NCBI GenBank assembly: GCA_003558335.1
Contig: PWMA01000156.1
Span: 1-25,436 of the forward strand
DNA from: Candidatus Methanofastidiosia archaeon
GTDB taxonomy: Archaea > Methanobacteriota_B > Thermococci > Methanofastidiosales > Methanofastidiosaceae
Length of the DNA: 25,436 bases
Direction of reading: 5' to 3'
The notes beneath the pieces were generated by a model. The model was not told the DNA's origin, searched no databases, and worked only from the letters and a program-made list of their open reading frames with translations. A program made the position numbers and the translations under genes. Of this stretch, positions 1-7,300 are shown piece after piece. Every line of letters starts with the position of its first letter. Positions within the stretch are counted from its first letter, which is position 1.

Positions 1-1043
1 TCTGGTCGTGCCATAATATATTTCTCCATACCGACTTCGCTACCAAATGGCATGAATTTATCCGCCCATCCGGATTCTATGGCAGGTATCATTGTAGGGT
101 GAGGATTCAATGCCCAGTGCGTACAGATTTTGCCCTTTAGGCCCATCTCTTCACCAAATGTGGGGAGTAATAACTCGGTAGCTGCGGTGTTAAAACCTAT
201 TCCGTGATTTAGAGTTTTAACCTCATATTTTGAATAGACTCCAACTAAAGCCAACATGCCTATGAATATTTGTGATTCCGTGATAAGTCTTGGATCCCTT
301 GTGAAAAGAGGTTCAATGTAATATGGCTCTTCGGTTGGTATAATAAAATCAATCCACCCTCCAGGTACATCCACACGAGGGACTTTATTGACAATCTCAT
401 TTACTTGTACTATTACAATACCTTTTCTAAATTTTGTAGCTTCAATTATTGAATGGGTTTCTTCTGTGTTGAATCCTGTATAAAGATTTCCTTCTTTATC
501 AGCGGCGTTTGCGGCCACAAGACATACTTTTGGTGTAAGGTCAAGATACGTTCTAGCAAATAATTCTAGATATGTATGAATTGCTCCAATTGTTATCTTC
601 CCTCCCATCACCATATTGGCAAGCCTTGGTGCTACAGGTCCAGAGTAACAAAAATCGACTTTTGAGGCTATTCCTTTTTCAAAAACATCTAAGTGCTCCG
701 GCAAGGCAAGAACTGACTGAACCATATGAATATTGTTGACCTTTGAAGGATTTACTTTTGCAAAACACTTAGCCAAAAAATTGGCTTGTTTTTGATTGTC
801 TCCTTCAATTGAAACTTTATCTCCTGGTTTAATTACAGTCTCCATAAGGGCTACAGCATCTTCTGGATCGATTATTTTAGTTCCTGATTTGACGAATTTT
901 TTTGCTTCTGTAAGTCTTTTTTGAGTATCTTCTCCTTGTTTATCCCATCCTTTTTTCGCTCTCTCTATTCTATCGTCATGGGGTATTCCTGACACTTTGC
1001 CGGGTGTTTGAAATATATCCCTTAGGTAGTTTATATCTTCCAT
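1..1043 (-). CDS. mdcA: Malonate decarboxylase alpha subunit-like CoA/ACP transferase (partial, 3' end off window)
   Basis: The gene begins at ATG 1043 and runs off the left edge, giving about 347 residues; the family is usually about 550. The translation matches the MdcA/MadA family, which moves malonate onto the carrier thiol as acetyl-S-ACP:malonate ACP transferase. Diagnostic stretches are EGDNQKQANFLA near residue 80, QSVLALPEHLDVFEKGIA, GAIHTYLELF, NLYTGFNTEE, VPRVDVPGGWIDF, YIEPLFTRDP, LNHGIGFNTAATELLLPTF and ICTHWALNPHPTMIPAIE. The start is supported by AGGTGA five bases upstream. It lies 29 bp behind the biotin carrier gene in the same direction, so the two are probably one operon. 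That pairing recalls the biotin-dependent (Mad-type) malonate decarboxylase rather than the biotin-free Mdc type. The decarboxylase subunits would have to lie further left. Family assignment is firm; pathway type is inferred. Confidence 0.88.
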   Translation of the reverse strand, partial: MEDINYLRDIFQTPGKVSGIPHDDRIERAKKGWDKQGEDTQKRLTEAKKFVKSGTKIIDPEDAVALMETVIKPGDKVSIEGDNQKQANFLAKCFAKVNPSKVNNIHMVQSVLALPEHLDVFEKGIASKVDFCYSGPVAPRLANMVMGGKITIGAIHTYLELFARTYLDLTPKVCLVAANAADKEGNLYTGFNTEETHSIIEATKFRKGIVIVQVNEIVNKVPRVDVPGGWIDFIIPTEEPYYIEPLFTRDPRLITESQIFIGMLALVGVYSKYEVKTLNHGIGFNTAATELLLPTFGEEMGLKGKICTHWALNPHPTMIPAIESGWADKFMPFGSEVGMEKYIMARP

Positions 1044-1072
1044 AAGTATCACCTTTTTAGGGAGTACCCAGC

Positions 1073-1564
1073 TTAGAGAGGCTCGAGAAGCATTATTACC
1101 TGTCCAACTTTGACAAGATTTTCATTTGATACCTTAACTTCTGCAACTCTGGCTTTTCTTGGTGCCGTTACCTCATTGAACATTTTCATGGCTTCTACAA
1201 GTGCTAGAACTTGGCCTGCTTCCACTGTGTCTCCTTCTTTTGGAAGGGGGGTGGCCTTATCAAGTGTAGTTCCAGGATGTACATAACATACGCCTGGTGT
1301 AGGGGCTGTTATCTCAATCGCATTTGAAGACGCAGCTGCTTTTGGCTCTTCCTTTGCCTCGGGAGCTGGTTTTTCCTCAACTGTTTCTTCAGAAGTCGTT
1401 GGTTCAGGTGTTGGAATTCTTGGTTGAGGGCTAGATTGAACAGCTGTACTTCCACCTGCTACTACGGTTCTAATCTCAACAGAATCCTTTCTGACTACCA
1501 ACTCTGCAATGTTATTTTTTTTACAAGCTTCAAGAATTGATATTAAAGATTCTAAGTTCAACAT
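1073..1564 (-). CDS. Biotin carboxyl carrier protein
   Basis: A 163-residue biotinyl carrier. Residues 1-35 resemble the N-terminus of AccB (a helix followed by a VRKDSVEIRTV strand). Residues 36-80 form a Pro/Glu/Ala/Ser-rich flexible linker. Residues 82-163 are the biotinyl domain with the biotinylation motif EAMKM, where the modified lysine is K127. GGAGG lies about 8 bases before ATG 1564, giving a strong ribosome binding site. It carries CO2 between a carboxylase or decarboxylase and its partner. As first gene of the operon with the MdcA-like subunit, it may serve a biotin-dependent malonate decarboxylase; acetyl/propionyl-CoA carboxylase or oxaloacetate decarboxylase use remains possible. 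No biotin ligase is seen nearby. Confidence 0.9.
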   Translation of the reverse strand: MLNLESLISILEACKKNNIAELVVRKDSVEIRTVVAGGSTAVQSSPQPRIPTPEPTTSEETVEEKPAPEAKEEPKAAASSNAIEITAPTPGVCYVHPGTTLDKATPLPKEGDTVEAGQVLALVEAMKMFNEVTAPRKARVAEVKVSNENLVKVGQVIMLLEPL

Positions 1565-1768
1565 TTATTTTTCCTCCAAAATTATTTCTCTTACCTCTAT
1601 AAGGTAGTTGTTTTAAGAGATTAAAAACTAATTTAAAAATCTTTTGTTTATGTTTATTACAAACTGCAACAAATATTATGAAAATAAATAAATAACAATA
1701 TATTAAATATATACTTTTACATTTTATTGCCAAATTCAGGCTATGATTTCTAATTTTAGGCCTAATAT
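1565..1768. other. AT-rich intergenic region with the promoter of the BCCP/mdcA operon
   Basis: About 200 bp without a convincing gene. It must hold the minus-strand promoter of the BCCP operon. Two TATA-like candidates read on the minus strand lie at about 1701-1714 and 1631-1640, and I cannot choose between them. A 10-bp palindrome (TTAGGCCTAA) lies at about 1757-1766, just past the agmatinase stop codon, but no U-tract follows it on the minus strand, so I do not call a terminator. Confidence 0.4.
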
Positions 1769-2635
1769 TTAAGTTATTTTAATATATTTATAAGTCATCA
1801 TTTTATATAGAAGCTTGCTTGCAACAAATTCTGAAACTGGAAGGGAATCATGAGGTGCTACTTCTACAATGTCGACACCTACTACATTTCTATTGAAAAA
1901 AACTTCTTTTAAAAACTCGCATGTGATATACCATTGAAGTCCGCCGGGTTCGGGTGTTCCTGTTCCTGGAACTATCGAAGGATCAAATGCGTCGATATCA
2001 AAGGTTATGTAGACATTTTCAGTCAAATTTTCAATTGCCCTACTAAACCAGTTTTTATTATCATATACGTCTTTAGCAAAAAAGATAGTGTAGTTTCCAT
2101 TTTTTAATTTAACATGCTCCTCTTCTGAAAAACTTCTTATGCCAACTTGGACCATTTTACAGTGCTCTTCAACTCTTGACATTACTGAGGCGTGGCTATA
2201 TTTATCGCCCAAATAAGCGTCTCTTAAATCTAAATGCGCATCAAAATGTAAAACAGAGAGATCCTCATATATTCTTTTGGCTGCTTTGACTGGGGCTTGA
2301 GATATAGAGTGTTCCCCCCCTAAAACACAAAGAAATTTATTATCGCTTAGAATTTTATAAGACTCTTCTTCTATATCTCGCATTACTTTTTCCATTTTTT
2401 GATTACAATTGATTTCATTTTTTGTATGAATTCCCAAATTACATGTAGAAACAAAGAACTCTTCATCGAAAAGCTCCATGTTTTGACTAGCATTTATAAT
2501 AGCTTTTGGGCCTAAAGATGTCCCACCTTTATAGGAAACTGTTTTCTCTAAAGGTACTGGCAAAACAACAAAAAATGAGTTACTGTAATTTGAAAAGTTC
2601 TCTTCAAGGCCTCCGTAATTATCTGGCAAATCCAT
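1769..2635 (-). CDS. speB: Agmatinase / arginase-family ureohydrolase
   Basis: 288 residues, normal for the agmatinase family, which hydrolyses agmatine to putrescine and urea with a binuclear Mn centre. Metal-ligand motifs are all present: GGEHSIS (about 106-112), HFDAHLDLRD (about 129-138) and the C-terminal FDIDAFDPSIVPGTGTPEPGG. It is the last gene of a minus-strand group; its start lies 10 bp after the flavodoxin stop. In archaea this enzyme feeds polyamine and hypusine synthesis, but no eIF5A or deoxyhypusine synthase gene is next to it here. Guanidinobutyrase or formiminoglutamase activity cannot be excluded, as specificity is hard to read from sequence. Confidence 0.88.
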   Translation of the reverse strand: MDLPDNYGGLEENFSNYSNSFFVVLPVPLEKTVSYKGGTSLGPKAIINASQNMELFDEEFFVSTCNLGIHTKNEINCNQKMEKVMRDIEEESYKILSDNKFLCVLGGEHSISQAPVKAAKRIYEDLSVLHFDAHLDLRDAYLGDKYSHASVMSRVEEHCKMVQVGIRSFSEEEHVKLKNGNYTIFFAKDVYDNKNWFSRAIENLTENVYITFDIDAFDPSIVPGTGTPEPGGLQWYITCEFLKEVFFNRNVVGVDIVEVAPHDSLPVSEFVASKLLYKMMTYKYIKIT

Positions 2636-2645
2636 GATAGATCAA

Positions 2646-3128
2646 CTATTCAACACTTTTAAGAAGTTTCAAGGTATCTGCAAATTTTTTTGCATAGATT
2701 TTACATTGTTTGTCAGTTCTATTGTCAGGCGCCTCTATTGAAACTGGACCATAGTGATCTGCATTGTGAATACCTACAACTACCATGCCGTGAATTAACA
2801 TTGCATTGAGAATTGATAAGAGAGTTGTTTCGTTACCGCCACCAATATAAGCGCTTGAGGTAAATGCTCCGCCAAGTTTTCCAGAAAGTTCGCCGTGATA
2901 CTTTACGCTTTTATCTATGATTTCTTTCATCTCAGCTGCCATGCCGCCGTAGTAAGTTGGAGAGCCCATGATTATTCCATCATAATTTAATAAAAAGTCT
3001 GGTGAAGTATCAAGTACATCCCTAACTTCAACGTCAACTTTTTCCTTTCTTAGATATGATGCAAGTATATTTGCAACTTCTCTAGTGTTTCCAGATTTTG
3101 AATAATATAATATTAGTGTGGATGCCAT
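2646..3128 (-). CDS. WrbA-like flavodoxin / NAD(P)H:quinone oxidoreductase family protein
   Basis: 160 residues with one flavodoxin-like domain. The phosphate-binding loop YYSKSGNTREVA lies at residues 9-20, the second FMN loop GSPTYYGGMAAEMK at about 55-68, and the third FMN-contact region TSSAYIGGGNETTL at about 90-103. These motifs fit the WrbA/flavodoxin family that uses FMN to pass electrons to quinones or proteins. AGGTAGAGGA lies just upstream of ATG 3128, inside the end of the previous small gene, suggesting coupled translation. Electron partner unknown. Confidence 0.85.
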   Translation of the reverse strand: MASTLILYYSKSGNTREVANILASYLRKEKVDVEVRDVLDTSPDFLLNYDGIIMGSPTYYGGMAAEMKEIIDKSVKYHGELSGKLGGAFTSSAYIGGGNETTLLSILNAMLIHGMVVVGIHNADHYGPVSIEAPDNRTDKQCKIYAKKFADTLKLLKSVE

Positions 3129-3129
3129 T

Positions 3130-3276
3130 TTAGTCCTCTACCTCAATTTTTATTTTTCCTTTTTCATAGCCTCTAAGGGTTGAAACCATACCAATTACAG
3201 TATTTTTTATGAATTCTTCAACAAAAGGGTTTAATTCTACTTCTTTTCCATTTATTTTGATTTCGACTTTAGACAT
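3130..3276 (-). CDS. 48-residue conserved-looking small protein
   Basis: A small gene from ATG 3276 to TAA 3130-3132, with one base between its stop codon and the flavodoxin ATG. The product starts MSKVEIKINGKEVELNPFVE and ends GKIKIEVED. It reads as a beta hairpin, a central helix (FVEEFIKNTVIGMVSTLRG) and a final strand. A GGGG-containing leader precedes the start, and its 3' end carries the ribosome binding site of the flavodoxin gene. A minus-strand TATA-like element lies about 35 bp upstream. The tight spacing and regular alternation of charged and hydrophobic residues argue it is real. I cannot name its function; it resembles short uncharacterised archaeal proteins. Confidence 0.7.
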   Translation of the reverse strand: MSKVEIKINGKEVELNPFVEEFIKNTVIGMVSTLRGYEKGKIKIEVED

Positions 3277-3305
3277 ATTAATCCCCATCTTTATTAAATC
3301 ATTTT

Positions 3306-3316
3306 ATTTATAAATA
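3306..3316 (-). promoter_or_regulatory. TATA box for the 48-aa/flavodoxin/agmatinase operon
   Basis: Read on the minus strand the sequence is TATTTATAAAT, about 35 bp before ATG 3276. A start site about 25 bp downstream would leave a leader of only a few bases. Confidence 0.5.
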
Positions 3317-3388
3317 TCTCTGTTAATTATCATAAAATAAATATATGAGATATTTGTCTATTTATTTCAATAATAAATTATTGATTAG

Positions 3389-3398
3389 TTTTATATAT
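3389..3398 (+). promoter_or_regulatory. TATA box for the gene at 3430
   Basis: TTTTATATAT about 35 bp before the TTG start codon; a start site near 3418-3420 would just include the GGAG ribosome binding site at 3421-3424. Confidence 0.55.
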
Positions 3399-3429
3399 TA
3401 AAAAATTAATAGAAGTATTTGGAGATAGT

Positions 3430-3654
3430 TTGGTAACTGAAAAAATTCTAGAAAGAGCAAAACAGCACCAAAAAAAAGAAAAATTTGTGAGGGACATCTT
3501 TATTTCTAGGGAAGAAGTAGACAATCTAAGACATATTACTTTACCCTCAGGCGTCCAATTAGACATTAAAAGATTAAAGCAAGGATTTGTAGCACGTTTT
3601 TCGGGAGATACTGAAAAAGTTATAATGGTAGTGAAAACTCTTTTTGATGATTGA
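3430..3654 (+). CDS. Uncharacterised 74-residue protein
   Basis: The start is TTG at 3430, chosen because GGAG (3421-3424) lies five bases upstream and a good TATA box sits at 3389-3398. There is no ATG near the N-terminus. The first 25 residues are a charged helix rich in Lys, Glu and Gln. The remainder alternates strands and a helix (LPSGVQLDIKRLKQGFVARF, then GDTEKVIMVVKTLFDD). No signal peptide, membrane segment or metal motif is visible. It is transcribed alone, divergent from the agmatinase operon, and its TGA lies one base from the stop of the convergent EndoQ gene. Function unknown. Confidence 0.65.
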   Translation: MVTEKILERAKQHQKKEKFVRDIFISREEVDNLRHITLPSGVQLDIKRLKQGFVARFSGDTEKVIMVVKTLFDD

Positions 3655-3655
3655 A

Positions 3656-4852
3656 TTATAAGTAGCCATCTAAACTAGATTGGTTCCTATCTTTTTTGTT
3701 TAACGAAATCTTACCATACATTCCGCCACCGCCCGGCTCTATATGGATGTTACCTTCCCTGAAATCTACTATTGCTTGGGCAACTTTATCACCAGCAATT
3801 TTTTCTATTTCGTCCCTAGATGCAATTATGAGAACATTTATTTCGTTTTTAAATGATTGAATCAATAGTTTCCACATGTCTTGTACTTTTTTTGAATTTA
3901 CTGATGCAAGTCCCATCGACTGGACTAAAATCTCTGCTAAGGGTATAGTTTTAAGATATTTGGGCCTATGAGGAGGATGAGTAACTTCTTGATCGCAAAG
4001 TTCTTTTACTCTTTCGGCGACTCCTTTTTTTATTAGACCGCCGCAAGTGCATCTATTTTTTATTTCTGTTGTTTTTCTAGTTTTATATTTCTTATAGCAT
4101 CTTGTACATGCAGTTATGTGATATTTACCAAGATCCGGATCTATACCAACGTTTAAGACAAATTTATTTCCTCCACGTCTTAGAATAGCATTTGCAATTT
4201 CGTCATATGAATTGTCCTTTACTTTTAACCTATTAAACTCTCTGCCTATTCTATGTGGCCATGGAGAGTGTGCGTCTGAATTGGTCATGAACGTAACATC
4301 TTTTAATTCCGATATACAGTCTGCCATCTGAGTATCTGCAGAAAGACCAAGTTCAAGAAAAGGCACGTTTTTTGTTTTATAACAATCTTCTAGAGAATCA
4401 TATTCTTTGTATATAGAAGTCCAAGGAGTAAATGCGTGTGAAGGTCCAACAAGACCATCAAAACTTTTTACAATATCTAAAATCTCGCCTCCTCTTAAAT
4501 TGATATTGCATCTTCCATCTGTATCTAGGTTTGGAGATTTACCTTTTATTTGATTGCGAAACTCTTGAATAGAGGATATAGAAGGAAAAATAATTAAATG
4601 GTGCACCCTTCTTTGATCTTCTATCTCTGTAGTTAAAATAAATCTTGTTCCACTTTTGTGCTCAAATGTGCCTTCGTCTATTTTTGAAACGTTTGAAAGG
4701 AAATGATTAAGCCATTTACTATTAAGGCAATCACCTGAACCTATTGTGTTTAAGCCTTTAAATTTTGATTGTTCTGCAATAGCTGGAATTTGCATATTGT
4801 AAGAAGTTCCTCCAGAGTACATAGAATGAATATGAAAGTCAACGTTTATCAT
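3656..4852 (-). CDS. endoQ: Endonuclease Q (PHP-domain DNA repair nuclease) with C-terminal PIP-like motif
   Basis: 398 residues with the layout of archaeal EndoQ, which nicks DNA 5' of uracil, hypoxanthine, xanthine or abasic sites. The PHP nuclease domain opens with DFHIHSMYSGG (metal-binding H7 and H9) and includes HHLIIFP (about 84-90), GPSHAFTPW (136-144) and NSDAHSPWPHRIGREFN (191-207). A zinc site follows with C249, C252, C268 and C270. The conserved C-terminal segment has a helix-hairpin-helix-like region and REGNIHIEPGGGGMYG (365-380). The last eight residues, QSSLDGYL, resemble a PCNA-interacting peptide (Q-x-x-hydrophobic-x-x-aromatic-x). It is convergent with the 74-residue gene and divergent from trxB. 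No other repair gene is adjacent. Confidence 0.88.
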   Translation of the reverse strand: MINVDFHIHSMYSGGTSYNMQIPAIAEQSKFKGLNTIGSGDCLNSKWLNHFLSNVSKIDEGTFEHKSGTRFILTTEIEDQRRVHHLIIFPSISSIQEFRNQIKGKSPNLDTDGRCNINLRGGEILDIVKSFDGLVGPSHAFTPWTSIYKEYDSLEDCYKTKNVPFLELGLSADTQMADCISELKDVTFMTNSDAHSPWPHRIGREFNRLKVKDNSYDEIANAILRRGGNKFVLNVGIDPDLGKYHITACTRCYKKYKTRKTTEIKNRCTCGGLIKKGVAERVKELCDQEVTHPPHRPKYLKTIPLAEILVQSMGLASVNSKKVQDMWKLLIQSFKNEINVLIIASRDEIEKIAGDKVAQAIVDFREGNIHIEPGGGGMYGKISLNKKDRNQSSLDGYL

Positions 4853-4915
4853 AAACCTATTATTAATTATTACTTTTATAACGTTTATTTATGTATAATA
4901 AACATCACAGATAAT

Positions 4916-4923
4916 TTTAAAAG
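4916..4923 (+). promoter_or_regulatory. Possible TATA box for trxB
   Basis: TTTTAAAA centred about 26 bp before ATG 4946, so the mRNA would be leaderless. A second TATA-like site (TTTTATAAC, about 4872-4880) would give a longer leader and cannot be excluded. Confidence 0.4.
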
Positions 4924-4945
4924 AATGATTAAATCTTATAATTAT

Positions 4946-5854
4946 ATGAGCGTATATGACGTTGCTATCCTTGGAGGGGGTCCGGCCGGAATTTCCGCAG
5001 GAATATATGCAGCAAGATTTAAACTAAATACTGTTATTATATCTGAATCCTTGGGAGGAACAGTTGAAACTGCGCATCTGATAGAGAATTATCCTGGCTT
5101 TGAATCTATATCTGGATTTGAGTTGGCACAGAAATTTAAAGGTCATCTTGAAAATTTTGAAGTTCCTAACATAAAAAAAAATGCTGATTCTGTTATTAAA
5201 GAAGATGATACATTCACAGTCAAATTAAAAGATCAAGATGTAAAGGCAAAATACATTTTAATTGCTACAGGAACAAAAAGAAGAAAATTAGATGTGCAGG
5301 GTGAATCAGAGTTGTACGGAAAAGGTGTAAGCTATTGTGTAACTTGTGATGCCTTTTTTTATAAAGATAAGACTGTTGCAGTTATTGGAGGAAGTGATGC
5401 TGCAAATATGGCAGCTATACTACTATCTACGATAGCAAAAAAAGTCTATGTTATTTACAGAAAAGAAAAGCTAAGAGGCGAATTAGTTTGGATTGAGAGG
5501 GTTATTAAAAATCCAAAGATAGAAGTATTATACAAATCCGCAGTTGTTGAAATAAAAGGTAAGAACTTTGTTGATGGAGTAAAATTAGACACCGGAAATG
5601 AGATCTCTGTGGATGGTGTATTTGTTGAGATTGGCTCAATACCAGAATGTTGTTTTGCAAAAGATATTGGGGTTAAAACTGATGAAAAAGGATATATCCA
5701 GGTAGATCAATCCCAAAAAACTAATATAGATAAAGTTTATGCTGCAGGAGACGTAACTTCCGGCTCCAACGGATTTCAACAGATTCTAACTGCTGCAAGT
5801 GAAGGAATAATTGCAATAAAGAGTATTTTTGATGACATGGAGATTCGAAGGTAA
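4946..5854 (+). CDS. trxB: Thioredoxin reductase (FAD/NAD(P)H-dependent)
   Basis: 302 residues from ATG 4946, a normal size for a low-molecular-weight thioredoxin reductase. The FAD-binding GGGPAGISAGIYAAR lies at 10-24, the redox-active pair C131-VT-C134 sits in SYCVTCDAFF, the nucleotide-binding GGSDAA at 148-153, and the FAD/ribityl motif YAAGDVTSGSNGFQQ at 265-279. The basic motif that contacts the NADPH phosphate in E. coli (HRRxxxR) reads YRKEKLR here; this variant occurs in an archaeal subfamily, and cofactor preference cannot be read safely. Earlier in-frame codons would overlap EndoQ, so 4946 is preferred; ATG 4925 is an alternative. It heads the redox cluster, five bases from the next gene, and probably supplies reduced thiols to thioredoxin-like partners. 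Confidence 0.92.
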   Translation: MSVYDVAILGGGPAGISAGIYAARFKLNTVIISESLGGTVETAHLIENYPGFESISGFELAQKFKGHLENFEVPNIKKNADSVIKEDDTFTVKLKDQDVKAKYILIATGTKRRKLDVQGESELYGKGVSYCVTCDAFFYKDKTVAVIGGSDAANMAAILLSTIAKKVYVIYRKEKLRGELVWIERVIKNPKIEVLYKSAVVEIKGKNFVDGVKLDTGNEISVDGVFVEIGSIPECCFAKDIGVKTDEKGYIQVDQSQKTNIDKVYAAGDVTSGSNGFQQILTAASEGIIAIKSIFDDMEIRR

Positions 5855-5859
5855 GACTT

Positions 5860-6579
5860 ATGAGAAAAGAAATTAAGTATATTATTACCGCATTAATCTT
5901 AATTGGATCATTGTTGATGACGGGGTGTAATGATTCCGATCCTGAAAAAGTTCTTTCAGAGACTGATAAAGTTGAAATAGGAAAGATCTTAGAAGATATG
6001 GAAAGTGATGTTGAAATTCTTTTGTTTATTTCGGAAAAAGACTGTTTTGGTTGTCAAAAAACAGAAATACTTATGAGTGAGCTTGAACAGATTACAGATA
6101 AAATTTCAGTTAAAGTTTTTGACAAAGAAACCAATAGTGACCTTTCTATAAAGTACGATATTGAGTTAGTGCCTGCAATAGTTATTATTGGGAAGGAAGA
6201 TTATGGAATAAAACACTATGGATTTCCTGGAGGCAGAATATTTGTACCATTCATTGAAGCCATTATACTCTCATCAATGAAGAAACCTAATATTTCAGAA
6301 GATTTACAGAGGAAAATAAATAATATAGATGATCCTGTTGAAGTAAAAATATTGGTAACATCTACATGCCCATATTGTCCAGATATGGTTAGATATGCCT
6401 ATCGTTATTCAATTCTTTCAGAGAACATATATTCAGTATCAATTATGGCTAATGAGTTTGAAGAATATACTGGCAAATACAACATAAGAGGGGTTCCCAC
6501 GATGATCTTTAACGAAAATTTTATTAGAGATGGGCAAATAGGGGAAGAAGAGTTTCTAAATTATATTGTAGTGTCATGA
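5860..6579 (+). CDS. Lipoprotein with two thioredoxin folds (PDO-like disulfide oxidoreductase)
   Basis: 239 residues. The N-terminal signal sequence ends in a lipobox, LMTGC, with C23 the likely lipid-modified cysteine. Two thioredoxin-like units follow: unit 1 with active site C62-FG-C65 and cis-proline segment ELVPAI (P105); unit 2 with C170-PY-C173 and GVPT (P213). This tandem arrangement is that of the cytosolic protein disulfide oxidoreductase (PDO/glutaredoxin-like) of thermophilic archaea, here exported and membrane-anchored. It would handle disulfides of exported proteins or relay electrons outside the membrane. It lies five bases after trxB and 16 before the next lipoprotein gene. 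The TGA stop is followed by AGGAGG, the ribosome binding site of that gene. Fold assignment is solid; substrates are unknown. Confidence 0.85.
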   Translation: MRKEIKYIITALILIGSLLMTGCNDSDPEKVLSETDKVEIGKILEDMESDVEILLFISEKDCFGCQKTEILMSELEQITDKISVKVFDKETNSDLSIKYDIELVPAIVIIGKEDYGIKHYGFPGGRIFVPFIEAIILSSMKKPNISEDLQRKINNIDDPVEVKILVTSTCPYCPDMVRYAYRYSILSENIYSVSIMANEFEEYTGKYNIRGVPTMIFNENFIRDGQIGEEEFLNYIVVS

Positions 6580-6595
6580 TGAGGAGGAAGAGAAA

Positions 6596-7237
6596 ATGAA
6601 AAAATTTATAGTTTTTATAATAATAGGAGCGGTTATATTCTTTGTTGGTTGTGCTTCCCAGCCAGATGTGCCAATAGAAAATGATTTATCAAACAATGAA
6701 GATGAGGGTCCAGTGCCTGAAAATCTTTATGAACAGATATCAGAAGAAGCCGTTTGTCCTTGTAATAGCAGATTTAATTTAAATGATTGTAGAGAATATG
6801 TACCAGATTGTGAACACCTTCCTGTTGTTGACAATATAATAAACGATATGATCTCTAAAGGTGAAAGTAAAGATCAAATACTGAAAGCTCTTGATGAATA
6901 TAATGAGAAGATACTAGAAGATAAATTAAATAAATTTAAAGAGTCACAAGCAAAAGATAATGTAATATTGATTTACTTTAAATCTGAAATTTGCCAGTTA
7001 TGTGTTGAAAAAGAGCCGGTAATAAACGAGATACGGGATACATATAGAGGCAAAATAGACATGTATGAATTTGATGCTATGGCAGATAGACCTGTTTTTG
7101 AATACTTTGGAGTAATTAGAGTTCCTAGCATAATCTTTTTTGATGGAAAAGAACGACTAAATGAGACTCCTTTTACAAATATAAGCATAGATCTTATAGG
7201 TCCGTTGATAGACTATACGTTAGATAAAAAGAATTAA
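6596..7237 (+). CDS. Lipoprotein with CcmH-like cysteine domain fused to a thioredoxin domain
   Basis: 213 residues. The signal sequence ends in FVGC (C19), a lipobox. After an acidic linker, residues 50-110 contain C54-P-C56, C65 and C72, followed by a helical pair (IINDMISKGESKDQILKALD). Pattern and helix spacing resemble the CcmH/NrfF thiol-reductase family of cytochrome c maturation, though the motif is CPC plus a later cysteine rather than CPxC. Residues 120-213 form a thioredoxin fold with C133-QL-C136 in FKSEICQLC and a cis-proline in RVPSII (P177). No CXXCH haem protein is encoded in the window, so a role in cytochrome c assembly is not supported locally. It sits between the two-fold lipoprotein and the membrane thioredoxin, and probably exchanges disulfides with them. 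The CcmH link is inference. Confidence 0.75.
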   Translation: MKKFIVFIIIGAVIFFVGCASQPDVPIENDLSNNEDEGPVPENLYEQISEEAVCPCNSRFNLNDCREYVPDCEHLPVVDNIINDMISKGESKDQILKALDEYNEKILEDKLNKFKESQAKDNVILIYFKSEICQLCVEKEPVINEIRDTYRGKIDMYEFDAMADRPVFEYFGVIRVPSIIFFDGKERLNETPFTNISIDLIGPLIDYTLDKKN

Positions 7238-7262
7238 GCAATAGTTGCCTCATACCCAAACA

Positions 7263-7271
7263 CTTTTAAAT
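7263..7271 (+). promoter_or_regulatory. Internal TATA box within the redox cluster
   Basis: TTTTAAATA lies 25-34 bp before the start of the membrane thioredoxin gene. It suggests that the thioredoxin/polyferredoxin/uppP part of the cluster can be transcribed independently of the trxB part. Confidence 0.5.
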
Positions 7272-7300
7272 ATCATTATTGATAATCTAATGTGGTAAAG

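Noticed and set aside
1530..1733. Hydrophobic 67-codon frame on the minus strand across the BCCP start
   Set aside because: It overlaps the BCCP start region, is composed of AT-rich codons typical of non-coding DNA, and has no ribosome binding site.
1757..1766. Palindrome TTAGGCCTAA as a terminator of the agmatinase operon
   Set aside because: The stem is short and has no loop, and no U-tract follows on the minus strand.
4769..4945. N-terminal extension of TrxB by 59 residues
   Set aside because: It would overlap the EndoQ gene and the extension has no similarity to the FAD domain start; ATG 4946 directly precedes the FAD motif.
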